NCBI GenBank assembly: GCA_015680685.1
Contig: MNCI01016127.1
Span: 867 to 64,866, forward strand
DNA from: Gnetum montanum
Taxonomy: Eukaryota; Streptophyta; Gnetopsida; Gnetales; Gnetaceae
Reading direction: 5' to 3'
Length of the DNA: 64,000 bases
In this document: positions 1 to 9,632 of the stretch, piece by piece
Position numbering within the stretch: the first letter of the stretch is position 1
Layout: each line of letters opens with the position of its first letter
The notes under the pieces: model-generated
What the model saw: only the letters and a program-made list of their open reading frames with translations
Database searches by the model: none
What the model was told of the DNA's origin: nothing
Translations under genes and position numbers: made by a program

Positions 1-156
1 GTGATCAATCTGCCAGAGCTTCGCTACACTAGCCAGGATTGGAAAATGAAGGGAGTGCCGCCTCTTATTTATAGAAATGGCGGTGGGACGCGATATCGCA
101 TCGGCCGCGATATCACGTACGCGATATCGCGGTCTAGTGTAAGTCGCGTCTCATCA
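1..156 (-). mobile_element. Partial LTR (U3 part) of an antisense Ty3/gypsy-type element running off the left edge
   Basis: On the minus strand this begins TGATGAGACGCG and runs through a CpG-rich cluster of GATATC palindromes around a CGTACG core to a TATA box (TATTTATA on the plus strand at 65-72). The terminus and layout match the LTRs of E1, E2 and E3 further right. It ends at 156 exactly where the reverse transcriptase reading of G1 begins, so it looks like the 5' LTR of an element inserted into G1. Many CpG sites are intact, unlike the other copies in the window, which suggests a younger insertion (inference). The candidate target duplication on this side is GAAAG at 157-161; the other side is outside the window. 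Confidence 0.7.
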
Positions 157-275
157 GAAAGGGATTCTTAAATGTTTTCATATTTAACAACTTGAAGTCA
201 ATGCAATCCTACCATTTACCATCCTTCTTTGGTACAATTACGAGTGGACTAACCCACTCACTATCCATGATTGGA
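157..275 (-). pseudogene. pol: Reverse transcriptase N-terminal fragment (G1 pol)
   Basis: The minus strand reads DSEWVSPLVIVPKKDGKW, a stop, then CIDFKLLNMKT and NPF. This is the first conserved block of Ty3/gypsy reverse transcriptases (consensus around WVSPVVVVPKK followed by DFRxLN). The reading is cut directly after NPF by the LTR that ends at 156. The catalytic YxDD box is not in the window. One in-frame stop within 40 residues marks it as a relic. Confidence 0.8.
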
Positions 276-1100
276 TAGACTAAACAAGTTTTCTTTTTGG
301 TTATGAACAAGTTTGGAATTAATGATGACTAGTAAAATTGCATATTCCATTCCGATTGATAAAGGTTTTAGTTCTAAGGACTCTTTCTTGAAATCATTAG
401 GGATCTTCAACTCTCCCCAATAGTTATCATCATCTTTACTAGAGAGTTGGAAATGGACTTATTCAATTTTGTCCATGCTTTCAACATATGCACAAGTTAA
501 ACTGTTAGTTGGCTCCATGCATATTACGTTGCTATTTGAATTAGCTATCAGCCATTGGCTGCCCTCCTACTTTGTGGTTGCAACGTATAGACACCATTGA
601 ATATTAATTTCTTGCACACACTAATTACATGCCTTAATGTATGTGCTTTTTGTTGATCAAATCTTTTACATGCAATTGCACCTATTATCGATGTATGCGA
701 TGTAGGGAATACACTTTTTCTCAATTTTTCCTAACTCATACTTCTTAGATATCTCAAGAGATAGGTCTCTTATACCCATTCACGCATCAACCGTGCTTAA
801 CCAAGCCCTTTCCATGATGATGGGGAAGTCACTTTTTCACTTGTCCACCTTGATTACTAGAAAATTAGTAGGATAGGACCACCCACAAACTATGGTCACA
901 ATGTCCTCTACTAATTCCAAGGGAACTAAAATCAATTGATTTTTTAATTTTAAATGGATATTTCTCTTCTTAATAGGTGGTAGGTTCTAGGCTTTGTACA
1001 TATCATGGGAGATGAGGTTAACTTCAGAACCAGAGTCAAGAAGAGCCTTACATGGCTCTTGTCTAGCAATTTGAAGAAAGATGAGCAAACTTCTTGGATT
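276..1100 (-). pseudogene. pol: Retroviral-type aspartic protease region and linker to RT (G1 pol)
   Basis: The minus strand reads EPCKALLDSGSEVNLIS at about 1005-1060, with the catalytic D-S-G triplet near 1030-1040. A block containing LVEDIVTIV, NFLVI and FPIIM follows, the second half of a clan AA aspartic protease; E3 carries the same blocks at 43437-43860. A stop interrupts the reading after MYKA, at the same place as in E3, so a shared ancestral change or recurrent decay is possible. From about 690 down to 276 the reading is a poorly conserved linker into reverse transcriptase. Confidence 0.72.
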
Positions 1101-1499
1101 AGATCTTTTTGTAGGAAGGTTTCCAACCTTGATCTAGTCAAAAAAAACATGAGTTAGGATTATAGTGTTGATGCTAGGTGGCACTTGGTTTGAAGGATGC
1201 TTGAAGGTATTTGATGCAGAGGATGAGGGTACTAAAAATGTAGGGCAATCAGCCAGAGCAGGTTGTGAGGGCTGGAGAGGACTGTTGGGCCAAAAGAAAG
1301 GGCATTTCCTTAATCTATTATCTGGACCACATGGTTGAAAAATGGGTTATAATTGTATAACCCTTATAGCATTTCATTGTTGTAGCTATGGAGGAATTTC
1401 ATCCTGCATGGATAAAGCAAGAGATAACTGAGTTAAAGGTGGAGGTGGAGGTGTAGAGGGATGTGGAGGATGATAATGATACAAATATGGGTTTTCCTG

Positions 1500-3305
1500 T
1501 CAAGTAGATGGTGAATGTGTTTAGTGCTACTTTGGAGGGTAATAGTGATGTTGGAATGATGCATGACTTACCAAACTTCTAGGGGAGATGGGTTGCTAAA
1601 CATAGTACCCATATGGATCTAGTTGCCTGGAAGGGTACTGCTACCTTGGTGGTGGTATTCCTCATGATTATGGTTGGTACCATTATTTTTACCATTCATA
1701 AGGTTGTGGAGTTCCACTTGGGTAGTAAGCTTGTTGCTATTGTTGGAACTATCTTGGACCACCTTGAGGGTAAGGCAATCATCTTGGAGATTGTCTACAT
1801 GCTAGGTGGGGATTTAGTGCATACACTCCTGACTCTTGTAAGTGTGACACCACATGGCAACATCCCTTTGGATGTTCATATTGATAGATGTCACATTTAG
1901 TTTCATCATCAAAGTCAAACTCCATGACTTCCTCTACTACACCAGCTCTTCCCTTACCTCTTTAGTAGGCACGTTTAGCTTCTTTTTGCCTCCTATGATT
2001 ATGATCACTATTTTTCTCTTTAGATTCTTCAGCAATCTTCAAAGTCATTTGAAACATTCCAAACAGAGAGTCCCATAACTTATCAACCTTGGCCAAAATG
2101 TTAGAAATAGATTTTTGGATAGGTAAGTTGTTTCTGTTCACCACTTCATCAAGTGGAGACTCTTCCTCATCACAAAATTGGACCTCTCATTTTCTGATGG
2201 ATGGATCCGTATTGTAATCTTTAGAACTCTTCCTTTTTTGTAGGTCACCTTCTTCTTTTGCTACATACTCAATTAGCCTTTGGATTTGATAAGATCTCAT
2301 TTTAGACAACCTCCCTTGGGCATACACCCCAAGGGTTCTTCTTGTTTCTACTCTAAGCCCATCTATGATGTGGTGAAGTTGTTCTCTCTAAGAGCTACCA
2401 TGGCTATGGCATCTATGTAGGAGTGCATTAGCCCATGGTGACATCCAAGGGTTCATGTGCTCCTTGTTTCCAGCCTTGGATTTGCCTTCTCAGATTAGAC
2501 ACTCGAGTACATTTGATATTTGTCATTGAATAGTTCTAACATAGTACTCCATCTTTGGATAGATTCTAGTTCTAAGGATCGATACCAACTTTCAGCTTCC
2601 TTAATGAGTGTCTTTGGGAAAAGCTTGAGTTTCTACAACCTGTTCTTAATGTTTTATAAGGCACAAGCATCTTGAAATGCTTGTAGATGTGTTTGCAAAT
2701 TAGAATTGTATCCCCTTTCAAATATTGGGATATTGTTCATATCTACGAACTTGATATGACTATACTTCATATGCCTAATTAGAATTCTTACTGCCTCTGC
2801 AATGTTAAGCATACTTTAAGTCACTAGTGAAGGTTCATCATCATCGTTGTGTTGATGACGTTGATGATGGTTTTGACCACCCCTTTGATTTTTGGTGGCC
2901 TTCACAACTATTGTTTATTTCGTTGATCACCTTCATCACAGCTGTTTCAATGGTGGCTTTCATGAGAACTATTAGATGAAGAGAAATGTTTGGAATCAAA
3001 TGAAGAAGATGAAGAGGAAGGTGGACTGCCACCACTACCATGGTATCCACCACCACTACCGTGGTGTCTTCCATCACTCTTATGCTTTTTACAATCTCCA
3101 TCATTAGATCCCTTGTTATTGTGATGATCCCCCAAGTCCCTACCTTGGATATCACTCTTCCTTATACCTAACTTATGAATAGTTGATCGTACGGTCAAGT
3201 TCACACCCTCACTATTAGTAACAAGGGGTGGAGAATCTTCATGTTGAGAACCTTCCAAAGGAGGATCCTCATTGTCCTCTTGATCTAGTAGGAACAGGGA
3301 ACTAG
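1500..3305 (-). pseudogene. gag: Gag polyprotein (G1), decayed; N-terminus cut by the copia insertion
   Basis: At about 2300-2760 on the minus strand is a Retrotrans_gag-like domain containing EAESWYRSLELESIQRW and MLELFNDKYQ, matching the gag of E1, E2 and E3. N-terminal to it (2950-3258) is a Ser/Gly/His-rich low-complexity stretch, also seen in E3. C-terminal to it, at about 1833-1892, is a zinc-knuckle-like motif, CDIYQYEHPKGCC followed by a spaced H, in which the second Cys of the usual C-x2-C pair has become Tyr. A proline-rich tail follows (about 1230-1800). Several stops are present. The frame runs out at 3305, where copia-flanking T residues begin. Confidence 0.72.
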
Positions 3306-3316
3306 TATAATTTTTT

Positions 3317-3630
3317 TGTTATAATCAAATCTAAAAAAAATTAGATGTGAAAACACACTACAAATGCTCTAGAGAAATTATTAGAACCTTACAGATATGA
3401 ATAAATCATTAGAGGTAAAATATTGCATTGTAGCAGGTCAAAAAACACTATAAATCACTCTCAAAATGTTATGAACTCTAGCAAACATTTGCTATGATAA
3501 CAAAATGAAAGCAGAATGAAAATAGTAAAAATAGCACAAGAACATAGAGAGTTATGTGGTTTGGGTCCTTTTTACCCTACTTCCACAACAATGCTGATCT
3601 GCCTTCTATTCTTCTCAAATCTTTTGAACA
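3317..3630 (-). repeat. 3' LTR of the copia element, truncated
   Basis: This aligns with the R/U5 part of the 5' LTR at 7551-7862, including the shared stretch GTGGTTTGGG near 3558. It lacks the first roughly 330 bp of U3, including the TATA region found in the 5' LTR. The RNase H coding sequence runs almost directly into it (about 3622-3640), so one deletion removed the polypurine tract and the start of U3. Confidence 0.75.
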
Positions 3631-3639
3631 TTGAGCTTT

Positions 3640-4090
3640 GTATGGACCTTTTGAACATGAACCAAGCCATCCTCTATGATTTCTCTTATGAAGTGAATCG
3701 AACATATATATTTTTTGTCCTAACATGAAAGGAAAAATTCTTTACAAGATGGATTGCACTCAAACTATCACAAAACACAACATACCTTTGTTGTTTTAAT
3801 CCAAGAGACTACAAAAATATCTTTATCCATAACATCTCCTTGCATGATTCTATGAGGGCTACATACTCTGATTCAGTTGTAGATAAAGTTACTAGTGGTT
3901 GTAGATGTGACAAACAACTCATTGCTGCACCACCAAAAATAAATGTGTACCCTGTAGAAGATCATCTTGTATCATGATCAGCAGCAAAGTTTGCATCTAC
4001 AAAACCTTCAATGTGCAGATTAGCATCTCCAAAACATAAGCAATGTGCTTTTGTTCCCTTTAAATATTTTTAAATCCATTTGATAGCTAA
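3640..4090 (-). pseudogene. pol: Copia RNase H domain
   Basis: The minus strand reads GFVDANFAAD, later LSTTESEYVAL, then VVFCDSLSAIHLVKN, which supply the D, E and D acidic positions of the Ty1/copia RNase H. The C-terminal block FIREIIEDGLVHVQKVHTKL is recognisable in another frame (3640-3700). The domain degrades the RNA strand of the RNA/DNA hybrid in reverse transcription. Frame changes and at least one stop show that it is not translated intact. It joins the truncated 3' LTR without a polypurine tract. Confidence 0.82.
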
Positions 4091-5197
4091 CTAGTGATTC
4101 CACCCATAGTTGGTCATAAATCTACTAACTACTCCAATGGCATAAGCAATATCAGGACATGTACAAACCATGGCATACATTAATGACCCAACAACAGAAG
4201 TATATGGGATATTTTTAACCTTTTCAAAATCCTCTTTTGACTTTGGACTGTCCTTCTTTGATAAATAAAATTGTGATGAAAAAGGTTTAGTTACAGGTTT
4301 TACATCCTCCATGTTGAAGCGCTTTAGAACCTTTCCAATGTAATCTTCTTGACTCAACCACATCTTCTTCCTTTTTCTTTCCCTATAAATATTCATACCA
4401 AGAATTTTCTTTGCTTGTCCCAAATCCTTCATAGCAAATTCTTTGCCCATTTCCAATTTTAAACATTTTATCTCTGCTATATTATTTACAGCAATTAGCA
4501 TATCATCAACATACAACAAAAGCACTATAAATTTACCTGAAACATCTCCAGAAAAATACACACAGTGGTCTAGGTTGTTTTTCTAATAAGATAACTTCTT
4601 CATGAAAGTATCAAACCTTTTATACCATTTCCTAGGGGCTTGTTTCAAACCATATAAACTCTTTTTCAGTTTACAAACCAAACCTGAACCTTGTTGTTCT
4701 TCATACCCTTCTAGCTATTTCATGTAAATTTCCTCCTCCAAATCTCCATGGAGGAATGTTATTTTTATATCAAGTTGTTCCAACTCTAAGTCCATGTAGG
4801 CCACCAATGATAGTACTAAATGTATAGAAGAGTGTTTTACTACTGGAGAAAAAATTTCTTGAAAGTTAATACCTGGTTTCTATGCATAGCCTTTCACCAC
4901 CAACCTAGCCTTGAAACATTTTTCCCCATTTACCTCTGATTTAATTCTATATAGCCACCTGCATTTAGAGGGTTTTCTCCCTTTTGGCAACTGAACTAGC
5001 TCCCAAGTTTTGTTCTGTTGGAGTGATTCCCATTCATCATTCATAGCTACCTTCCACTTTGTGGCATCAATACATGTCATGGCTTCCTTCACTATTTTTG
5101 GTTCACCACTATCGCTGTAAAGTACATAATTCAATGAGGGAGAGTACCTATCAGGAGGTCTAGTAGTTCTGGTTGACCTTCTAACCCAATGAGACAC
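4091..5197 (-). pseudogene. pol: Copia reverse transcriptase
   Basis: Two open segments, 4091-4561 and 4880-5197, carry the Ty1/copia reverse transcriptase. The right one has the entry block WKVAMNDEWESLQQNKTWEL and CRWLYRIK. The left one contains the catalytic box LLLYVDDMLI (YVDD at 4503-4514), AMKDLGQAKKILGM and YTSVVGSLMYAM. Between them (4562-4879) are stops and frame breaks. The catalytic Asp pair is still present, but the frame is broken, so no working enzyme is expected. Confidence 0.9.
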
Positions 5198-5265
5198 ATC
5201 TGTAGCTTGTTGTTCATCATTTTCTACCTCATTTTCTTACTGTCCTACATTTTCTCCTTACTATC

Positions 5266-6330
5266 TTAAGTTCTCAATTTCTGCCATGTACTTTCAGCAT
5301 CTTGTCCAAAGTTTTCAGATCTAGAAAATCCATGAATTTCATCATTTTCAATTTCTGTAGTCACGCTAAAAGTAGTCCTTATGCTTTCTGAACCATTTCT
5401 ATCCTTATCTTTCTTTTGCAACTTACTAAACATCACATTTTCTCTGAATTTAATGTCCCTTGATCTCACTACACGTTTCAATTCAGGATCCCAAAGTCTG
5501 AATCCTAACTCATCTTCTCCATATCTAAGAAATATGCAGCTTTTAGCCCTATCCCAACTTAGTTTTGTTTTCCTTTGAAATATGCATAAATGCCTGACAT
5601 CCAAAAACTCTTAAATGACTGTATGAAACATTTTTATCTTTCCAAACAACTTCTAGAATAGCATTATCAATTGAATAATGTGGAGACATGTTCATCAAAT
5701 ATGCAGCAGTCATAACTACCTCTTCCTAAAATGTCTTAGGTAGGCTTACACTTGAAACCATTGTTCTAGCACGATCCAACAATGTTCTGTTGCATCTTTC
5801 AGCAACTCCATTTTCCTATGGTGTACTAGGAGGGGTACAAATGTGCCTAATTCCTTTGATGTTGCAAAAATTAGCAAACACTTTAGAAGTGTACTCCCCA
5901 CCATTATCAGTTTGCAAACATTTTATTTTCATACCTGTTTCATTTTCTACTCTTGCAACAAATGTTTTGAAAACTGAAAACACTTCATTTTTTTATTTCA
6001 ACATATAAACCCAAACCTTCTTTGTACAATCATCTATGAAAGTCACAAAATAAATAGATCCACCAAGAGAAATGGGAGTCATAGGACCACAAACATTAGA
6101 ATAAACCAATTCTAACTTATTTTTCTTTCTGTTGTCCAAATCCGTACGAAAGTTTACTCGCCTATATTTTCCAACTAAACAATCTTTGCAATTAGTTTGA
6201 GCATAATAAAATACAGGAATGAGAGTTTGATTTTGAAGTACCTTTACGCTTGACTAGCTAATGTGTCCAAGATGTCTATGCCACACTTCAGAATTTTTTG
6301 TATCAGAAACTGTTGTAATAGAGTTGCATG
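5266..6330 (-). pseudogene. pol: Copia integrase with pre-integrase region
   Basis: The rve core reads YSNVCGPM and FVTFIDD (about 6025-6104), LQTDNGGEY (5891-5917) and ENGVAERCNRTLLDRARTM (about 5760-5815). The second Asp and the Glu of the DDE triad are present. The first, normally in a DxCGP context, reads N, which would abolish strand transfer. The C-terminal part continues in the open segment 5266-5604 (FGCQAFMHI-like and LRVFG blocks, then a charged linker). Stops occur throughout. A weak pre-integrase region lies to the right, at about 6200-6330. Confidence 0.85.
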
Positions 6331-6440
6331 ACTCTTCCATCAATGTATATAAGCTGGCCTCCTTCTTTCCTTTGAGAATAGTCATGATTCCCTTGGAAAT
6401 CCTCCAATGTCCACCTCCACTACTAAAATTCAGACCTAAA

Positions 6441-6704
6441 TCATCTAGCTATGGAACTGAAAATCAACTTCTTTGTAACTTTAGAAACATATCTAACATT
6501 ATCTATTGTCACCTTTGTCATCCCTGCTTGTTGTAGACTTATACTTCTAATTCCAAGAAATTTTAAAGCTTTTCCATTAGTAGCATATACAAAACTAGAT
6601 TTAAATTTATGATAAGAAGAAAAAAAAGACTTATTTGGATAAATATAAAAGGAGGCACCTGAGTCAATCAACCAGATGTCACTGCTACATCCATCTACCA
6701 CCAT
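6441..6704 (-). pseudogene. pol: Copia aspartic protease
   Basis: This open 87-residue segment carries SDIWLIDSGASFYI, the D-S-G-A active site of Ty1/copia proteases (DSG at about 6657-6665), followed by the expected hydrophobic strands and VRYVSKVTKKLI (family consensus VLYVPxLxxNLL). It cleaves the copia polyprotein in intact relatives. Upstream, a stop near 6770 separates it from gag. Confidence 0.85.
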
Positions 6705-6829
6705 TGTACATTGTTCTTGAATCAGAAAACTAACATTTTCATCAGCTACATGTACCTCTGATGTTTCTTATTCTGACTTCTTCTCCTTTCCTTTATTTTT
6801 CTGTACTTTCCATGCAAAGAAATCCTTCT

Positions 6830-7523
6830 TCAAATGAACTTTCTTCTTGTAGTATTAGCACTCTTGAGTTTGAGTTCTACCATGTGATACTTCTCTATCT
6901 GTGCTTCTCCCCTTACTTGGGAAACATCTCCTACTTTTGCCTCTTTCCTTTGCTACATGAAAAGACTCATCTACTCTTCCTTTTGAATCCTGAAGGATAG
7001 ACACAACCTGATCAAATGTTATAGATGAAACACTTATAGAAGTAGTAATAGTTGCCACAATTGTAGGCTAGGAATCAGGTAAGGAGTCTAACAAAGCATA
7101 GGATTTAACTAAATTTGGGATAACAATTTTATATTCCTTCAACTTATTTAGATTTCCCATCATCTCATCTAAACAATCTTGAAAAGACACATCAGATCTC
7201 TTCTTGCATCTAAAAACTTTCTAATAAATTTGAAAGGTATTCAAACCTGATACTTTGTTAAACCTATTCTTCAGCATTTGCCACAGATTATGCAGATCCA
7301 TATTAGGTTTGATTAAGGCCAAAATCCCATTGCTTAGGTTTGGATGAATGAAAGATAATTCCCTAGTCTTAATTTTCCTCCAATCAGCATTTGACATTCC
7401 TGCTAGTTGAGAGGGTTCTAGGGCCTCTTGGCACTCCTTTTGTACTAAAACATCCTTCATCAAAATGCTCCAAATGTTCCAGTTCCTTACTACCAATCTT
7501 TCTATTGTTTTCAACGTCTCCAT
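6830..7523 (-). pseudogene. gag: Copia gag (UBN2-type) with decayed zinc knuckle
   Basis: The start METLKTIERL at 7523 lies 16 bases inside the primer site. The open part to 7221 has W-x-I-W and ALIKPNMDLHNLWQMLKNRF, typical of UBN2-type copia gag. After a frame break, 6855-7058 holds the C-terminal part. A zinc knuckle follows (about 6800-6850) and reads C-x-YYKKKVHLKKDFF, with two of its Cys positions changed to Tyr and Phe. The protein would form the virus-like particle. The changes at metal ligands and the stops show decay. Confidence 0.8.
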
Positions 7524-7538
7524 CTCTTTAAATCTAGC

Positions 7539-7550
7539 TCCAATACCAGT
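7539..7550 (-). promoter_or_regulatory. Primer-binding site of the copia element (initiator tRNA-Met type)
   Basis: The minus strand reads TGGTATTGGAGC directly after the 5' LTR. Known plant copia sites read TGGTATCAGAGC, so this copy differs at two positions. Confidence 0.78.
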
Positions 7551-8195
7551 TTTTATAATCAAATATGAAAACAATTAGATCTAAAAACACACAACGAATT
7601 CTTTAGAGAAATTATTAGAACCCTACAAATTTGAATAAATCATTAGAGGTAAAATATTGCACTGTAGCAGGTCAAGAAACACTATAAATCACTCTCAAAA
7701 CGTTCTAAACTCTAGCAAACATTTGTTGTGATAACAAAATGAAAGAAGAATAAAAATAGTAAAAATAGCACAAGAACACAGAGTTATGTGGTTTGGGCCC
7801 TTTTTACCCTACTTCCACAACAATGCTGATCTATGTTCTATTCTTCTCAAATCTTTAGGACATAAACCATCCTTGTAACTTTTTCAAATAGCCAATCTGT
7901 TATTCCAACAAATCTCAGATCAACACCAACAAGAATAAGGTCACCAAGGTAAAACCTTGATACAATGCTTTCACTTCAAAGCACACACTAAAGGCTACCC
8001 CAAACCTTCTATTTATGAAGAAACATGNACCCCAATCCTAATACATGTGGGATAAAACACCAAGCCTCCTATTTATGAGGAAACATGAGGACCAAACCCC
8101 AATCCTAATACATGTGGGATAAAACACATCCCCACATCAAATGCAATATAAAAGGAAATACAACAATTAATGTATTTGTCTTCATTTTTCCAACA
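7551..8195 (-). repeat. 5' LTR of the copia element, with a duplicated promoter segment
   Basis: On the minus strand it starts TGTTGGAAAAATG at 8195 and runs to the primer site at 7550. It contains two tandem copies of a 61-72 bp block (about 8004-8064 and 8065-8140), each with a CATAAATAG TATA-like box and the stretch ATGTATTAGGATTGGGG. One ambiguous base (N) sits in the inner copy at 8028. The R/U5 half matches the 3' LTR. Confidence 0.75.
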
Positions 8196-8200
8196 TTTTT

Positions 8201-8670
8201 CCTTTTGTAGCTTCATAGAGTCTCCCCTAACATTCATCTTTCTTACGTTTTATTTTAGTGGGACAATAATTTTGAGTGTCTTATCCATTCATAATGTACT
8301 CTTTGTGAAGATCTACTATACCCAACTTCTTAAGGGTTTTAATTAGCATTTTGGGCATAGATCTATCAAAGGGAAAAAAAACATTACACTCCATATCACG
8401 CCATCACATTTATTCATCCTAATGTAGGATGAAGGTGAAATTCAGTACAAACTCATCTAGATGAGTGTATACCACCTTGCATTCCTATGGGACCGATGGT
8501 TTAGTATCGTCATGCTTACCAGAATAAGAAAACATTTTATAAGAAAAAAGAAATTGTTAGTGTGCTTTTATAATTTATGTATAGTGGGAATGTTATTGAC
8601 TTTTAGGTTCGTAAAATGATATTAGTGGTATTCACTTAGACCTAAATAGCACACTTTCCACAATTTTAGT
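8201..8670 (-). other. G1 5' leader between primer site and gag
   Basis: No open frame of note. The part at about 8380-8520 resembles the E3 leader at 46270-46400; both hold TTCATCCTA, GTGTATACCAC-like and GGATGATCCACC-like stretches in the same order. This similarity ties G1 and E3 to one family and shows that G1 continues on both sides of the copia element. Confidence 0.5.
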
Positions 8671-8688
8671 CCTTGGCAATGACGCTAA
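8671..8688 (-). promoter_or_regulatory. Primer-binding site of G1 (tRNA-Asp type, decayed)
   Basis: The minus strand next to the LTR reads TTAGCGTCATTGCCAAGG. Athila/Tat elements are known to use TGGCGCCGTTGCCGGGG; the differences here are mainly transitions at CpG or CpNpG cytosines. Confidence 0.7.
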
Positions 8689-9632
8689 TGATGATTGGTG
8701 AGGTACCCCTACGCCCAACCATACAAATCACGAGGTGTTCACGCATGATCTGGTCAAATTCTATGAACTTTATCGTTTCCAGTGTACTAGCCCTTTAGGA
8801 ATTGAGTATAGCCTTAAGGTCAATTGTTATCCTCCCAATTACACTTGTGAGATTCTATGGTATGGTTAAGTGTAACTGAGGCATCTGATTTTTATCATTT
8901 TGTATTTTATATTTTGGATGCTTGAAATGTAGGTAAAATAGATTGGTTAACTAATCCAAATTAATTAATTAACTACTATTTAACTAATCCTAACATAAGT
9001 ATTCATTACCACTTTCTGTACATGTCCTAAACCCACATCCATTGCTGGGCAACCAAATGCTACGCTATTGGGCATACCAAGCAATAACATTGTTGGGATT
9101 ACCAAGTGAATATGTGTTACACTCAAAGTGGTCGTAGTTATGTATTTAATCTATTTAGATTAATATCTTAATTAACTTAGTTGCTTAGAAAATAATTGCA
9201 AATTAATTGAGAACAATTTACAAATAATTGAAAAATATTGAATGCATAAATAAAATAACTAATCTATCCAAAGTGTTGCAAGGTTTATCAAAAAGCACAT
9301 CCTTATTGTTACACATACTGTCTTGCTTAGGTACAACAATGCTTGAATAAAGATCCACTTACTCAATGACTTCTGTTGCAGGCACTTAGGAAAAAATTCT
9401 AACTTACGAATCTAAAAAAAATGTAAGAGCTTCACTACTACTGAAATTTGGACTCCCCATAAATGCAGCTGGTAGGCACATATTTATAGGCAATGGATAG
9501 ACACTACGTTGATGGGGCATCATTGACATAGGTTGAGATGCATTGATGAGGCCTTATGGATGAGGCCACATCGATGCAGTTGGCTGTGTCGATGAGGTCT
9601 TCTTGACGTAGCCAACCAATGATGACTCATCA
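8689..9632 (-). repeat. 5' LTR of G1
   Basis: On the minus strand it starts TGATGAGTCATC (9632) and ends CCAATCATCA (8689). The R/U5 end carries the same GGTACCCCTA-type block as the LTRs of E1, E2 and E3. A TATA box is at 9481-9488 (TATTTATA on plus). Upstream of it, instead of GATATC palindromes, lies a series of CATCGATG-like palindromes and GATGAGGCC-like repeats (9500-9600). Only one G1 LTR is in the window; the flank at 9633-9637 is CCAAT. Confidence 0.75.

Larger units (their letters stand above)
3317..8195 (-). mobile_element. Antisense Ty1/copia retrotransposon nested in G1
   Basis: The two ends share sequence (3317-3622 and 7551-7862). Both outer edges are flanked by TTTTT (3312-3316 and 8196-8200), a plausible 5-bp target duplication, though of low complexity. 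The minus-strand order is 5' LTR, primer site complementary to initiator tRNA-Met (TGGTATTGGAGC, 7539-7550), gag, protease, integrase, reverse transcriptase, RNase H, truncated 3' LTR. Integrase before reverse transcriptase is the copia order. All coding domains carry stops or frameshifts, and the first catalytic Asp of integrase reads as Asn, so the element is inactive. Confidence 0.88.
157..9632 (-). mobile_element. G1: antisense Ty3/gypsy (Tat/Athila-like) retrotransposon, interrupted and truncated
   Basis: Reading the minus strand from right to left: 5' LTR (8689-9632), a tRNA-Asp type primer site (8671-8688), leader (8201-8670), gag (about 1500-3305, its N-terminus cut by a copia element at 3317-8195), aspartic protease (about 690-1065) and the start of reverse transcriptase (157-275). 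The rest of pol lies to the left, beyond the inserted LTR. The leader near 8380-8520 is similar to the E3 leader near 46270-46400, which shows that G1 resumes after the copia element. The coding parts carry many stops and frame breaks, so the element cannot be autonomous now. Confidence 0.8.

Noticed and set aside
1613-1900. Sense frame of 95 residues at the left end
   Set aside because: It is the antisense shadow of the G1 gag C-terminus, which has recognisable motifs on the minus strand.
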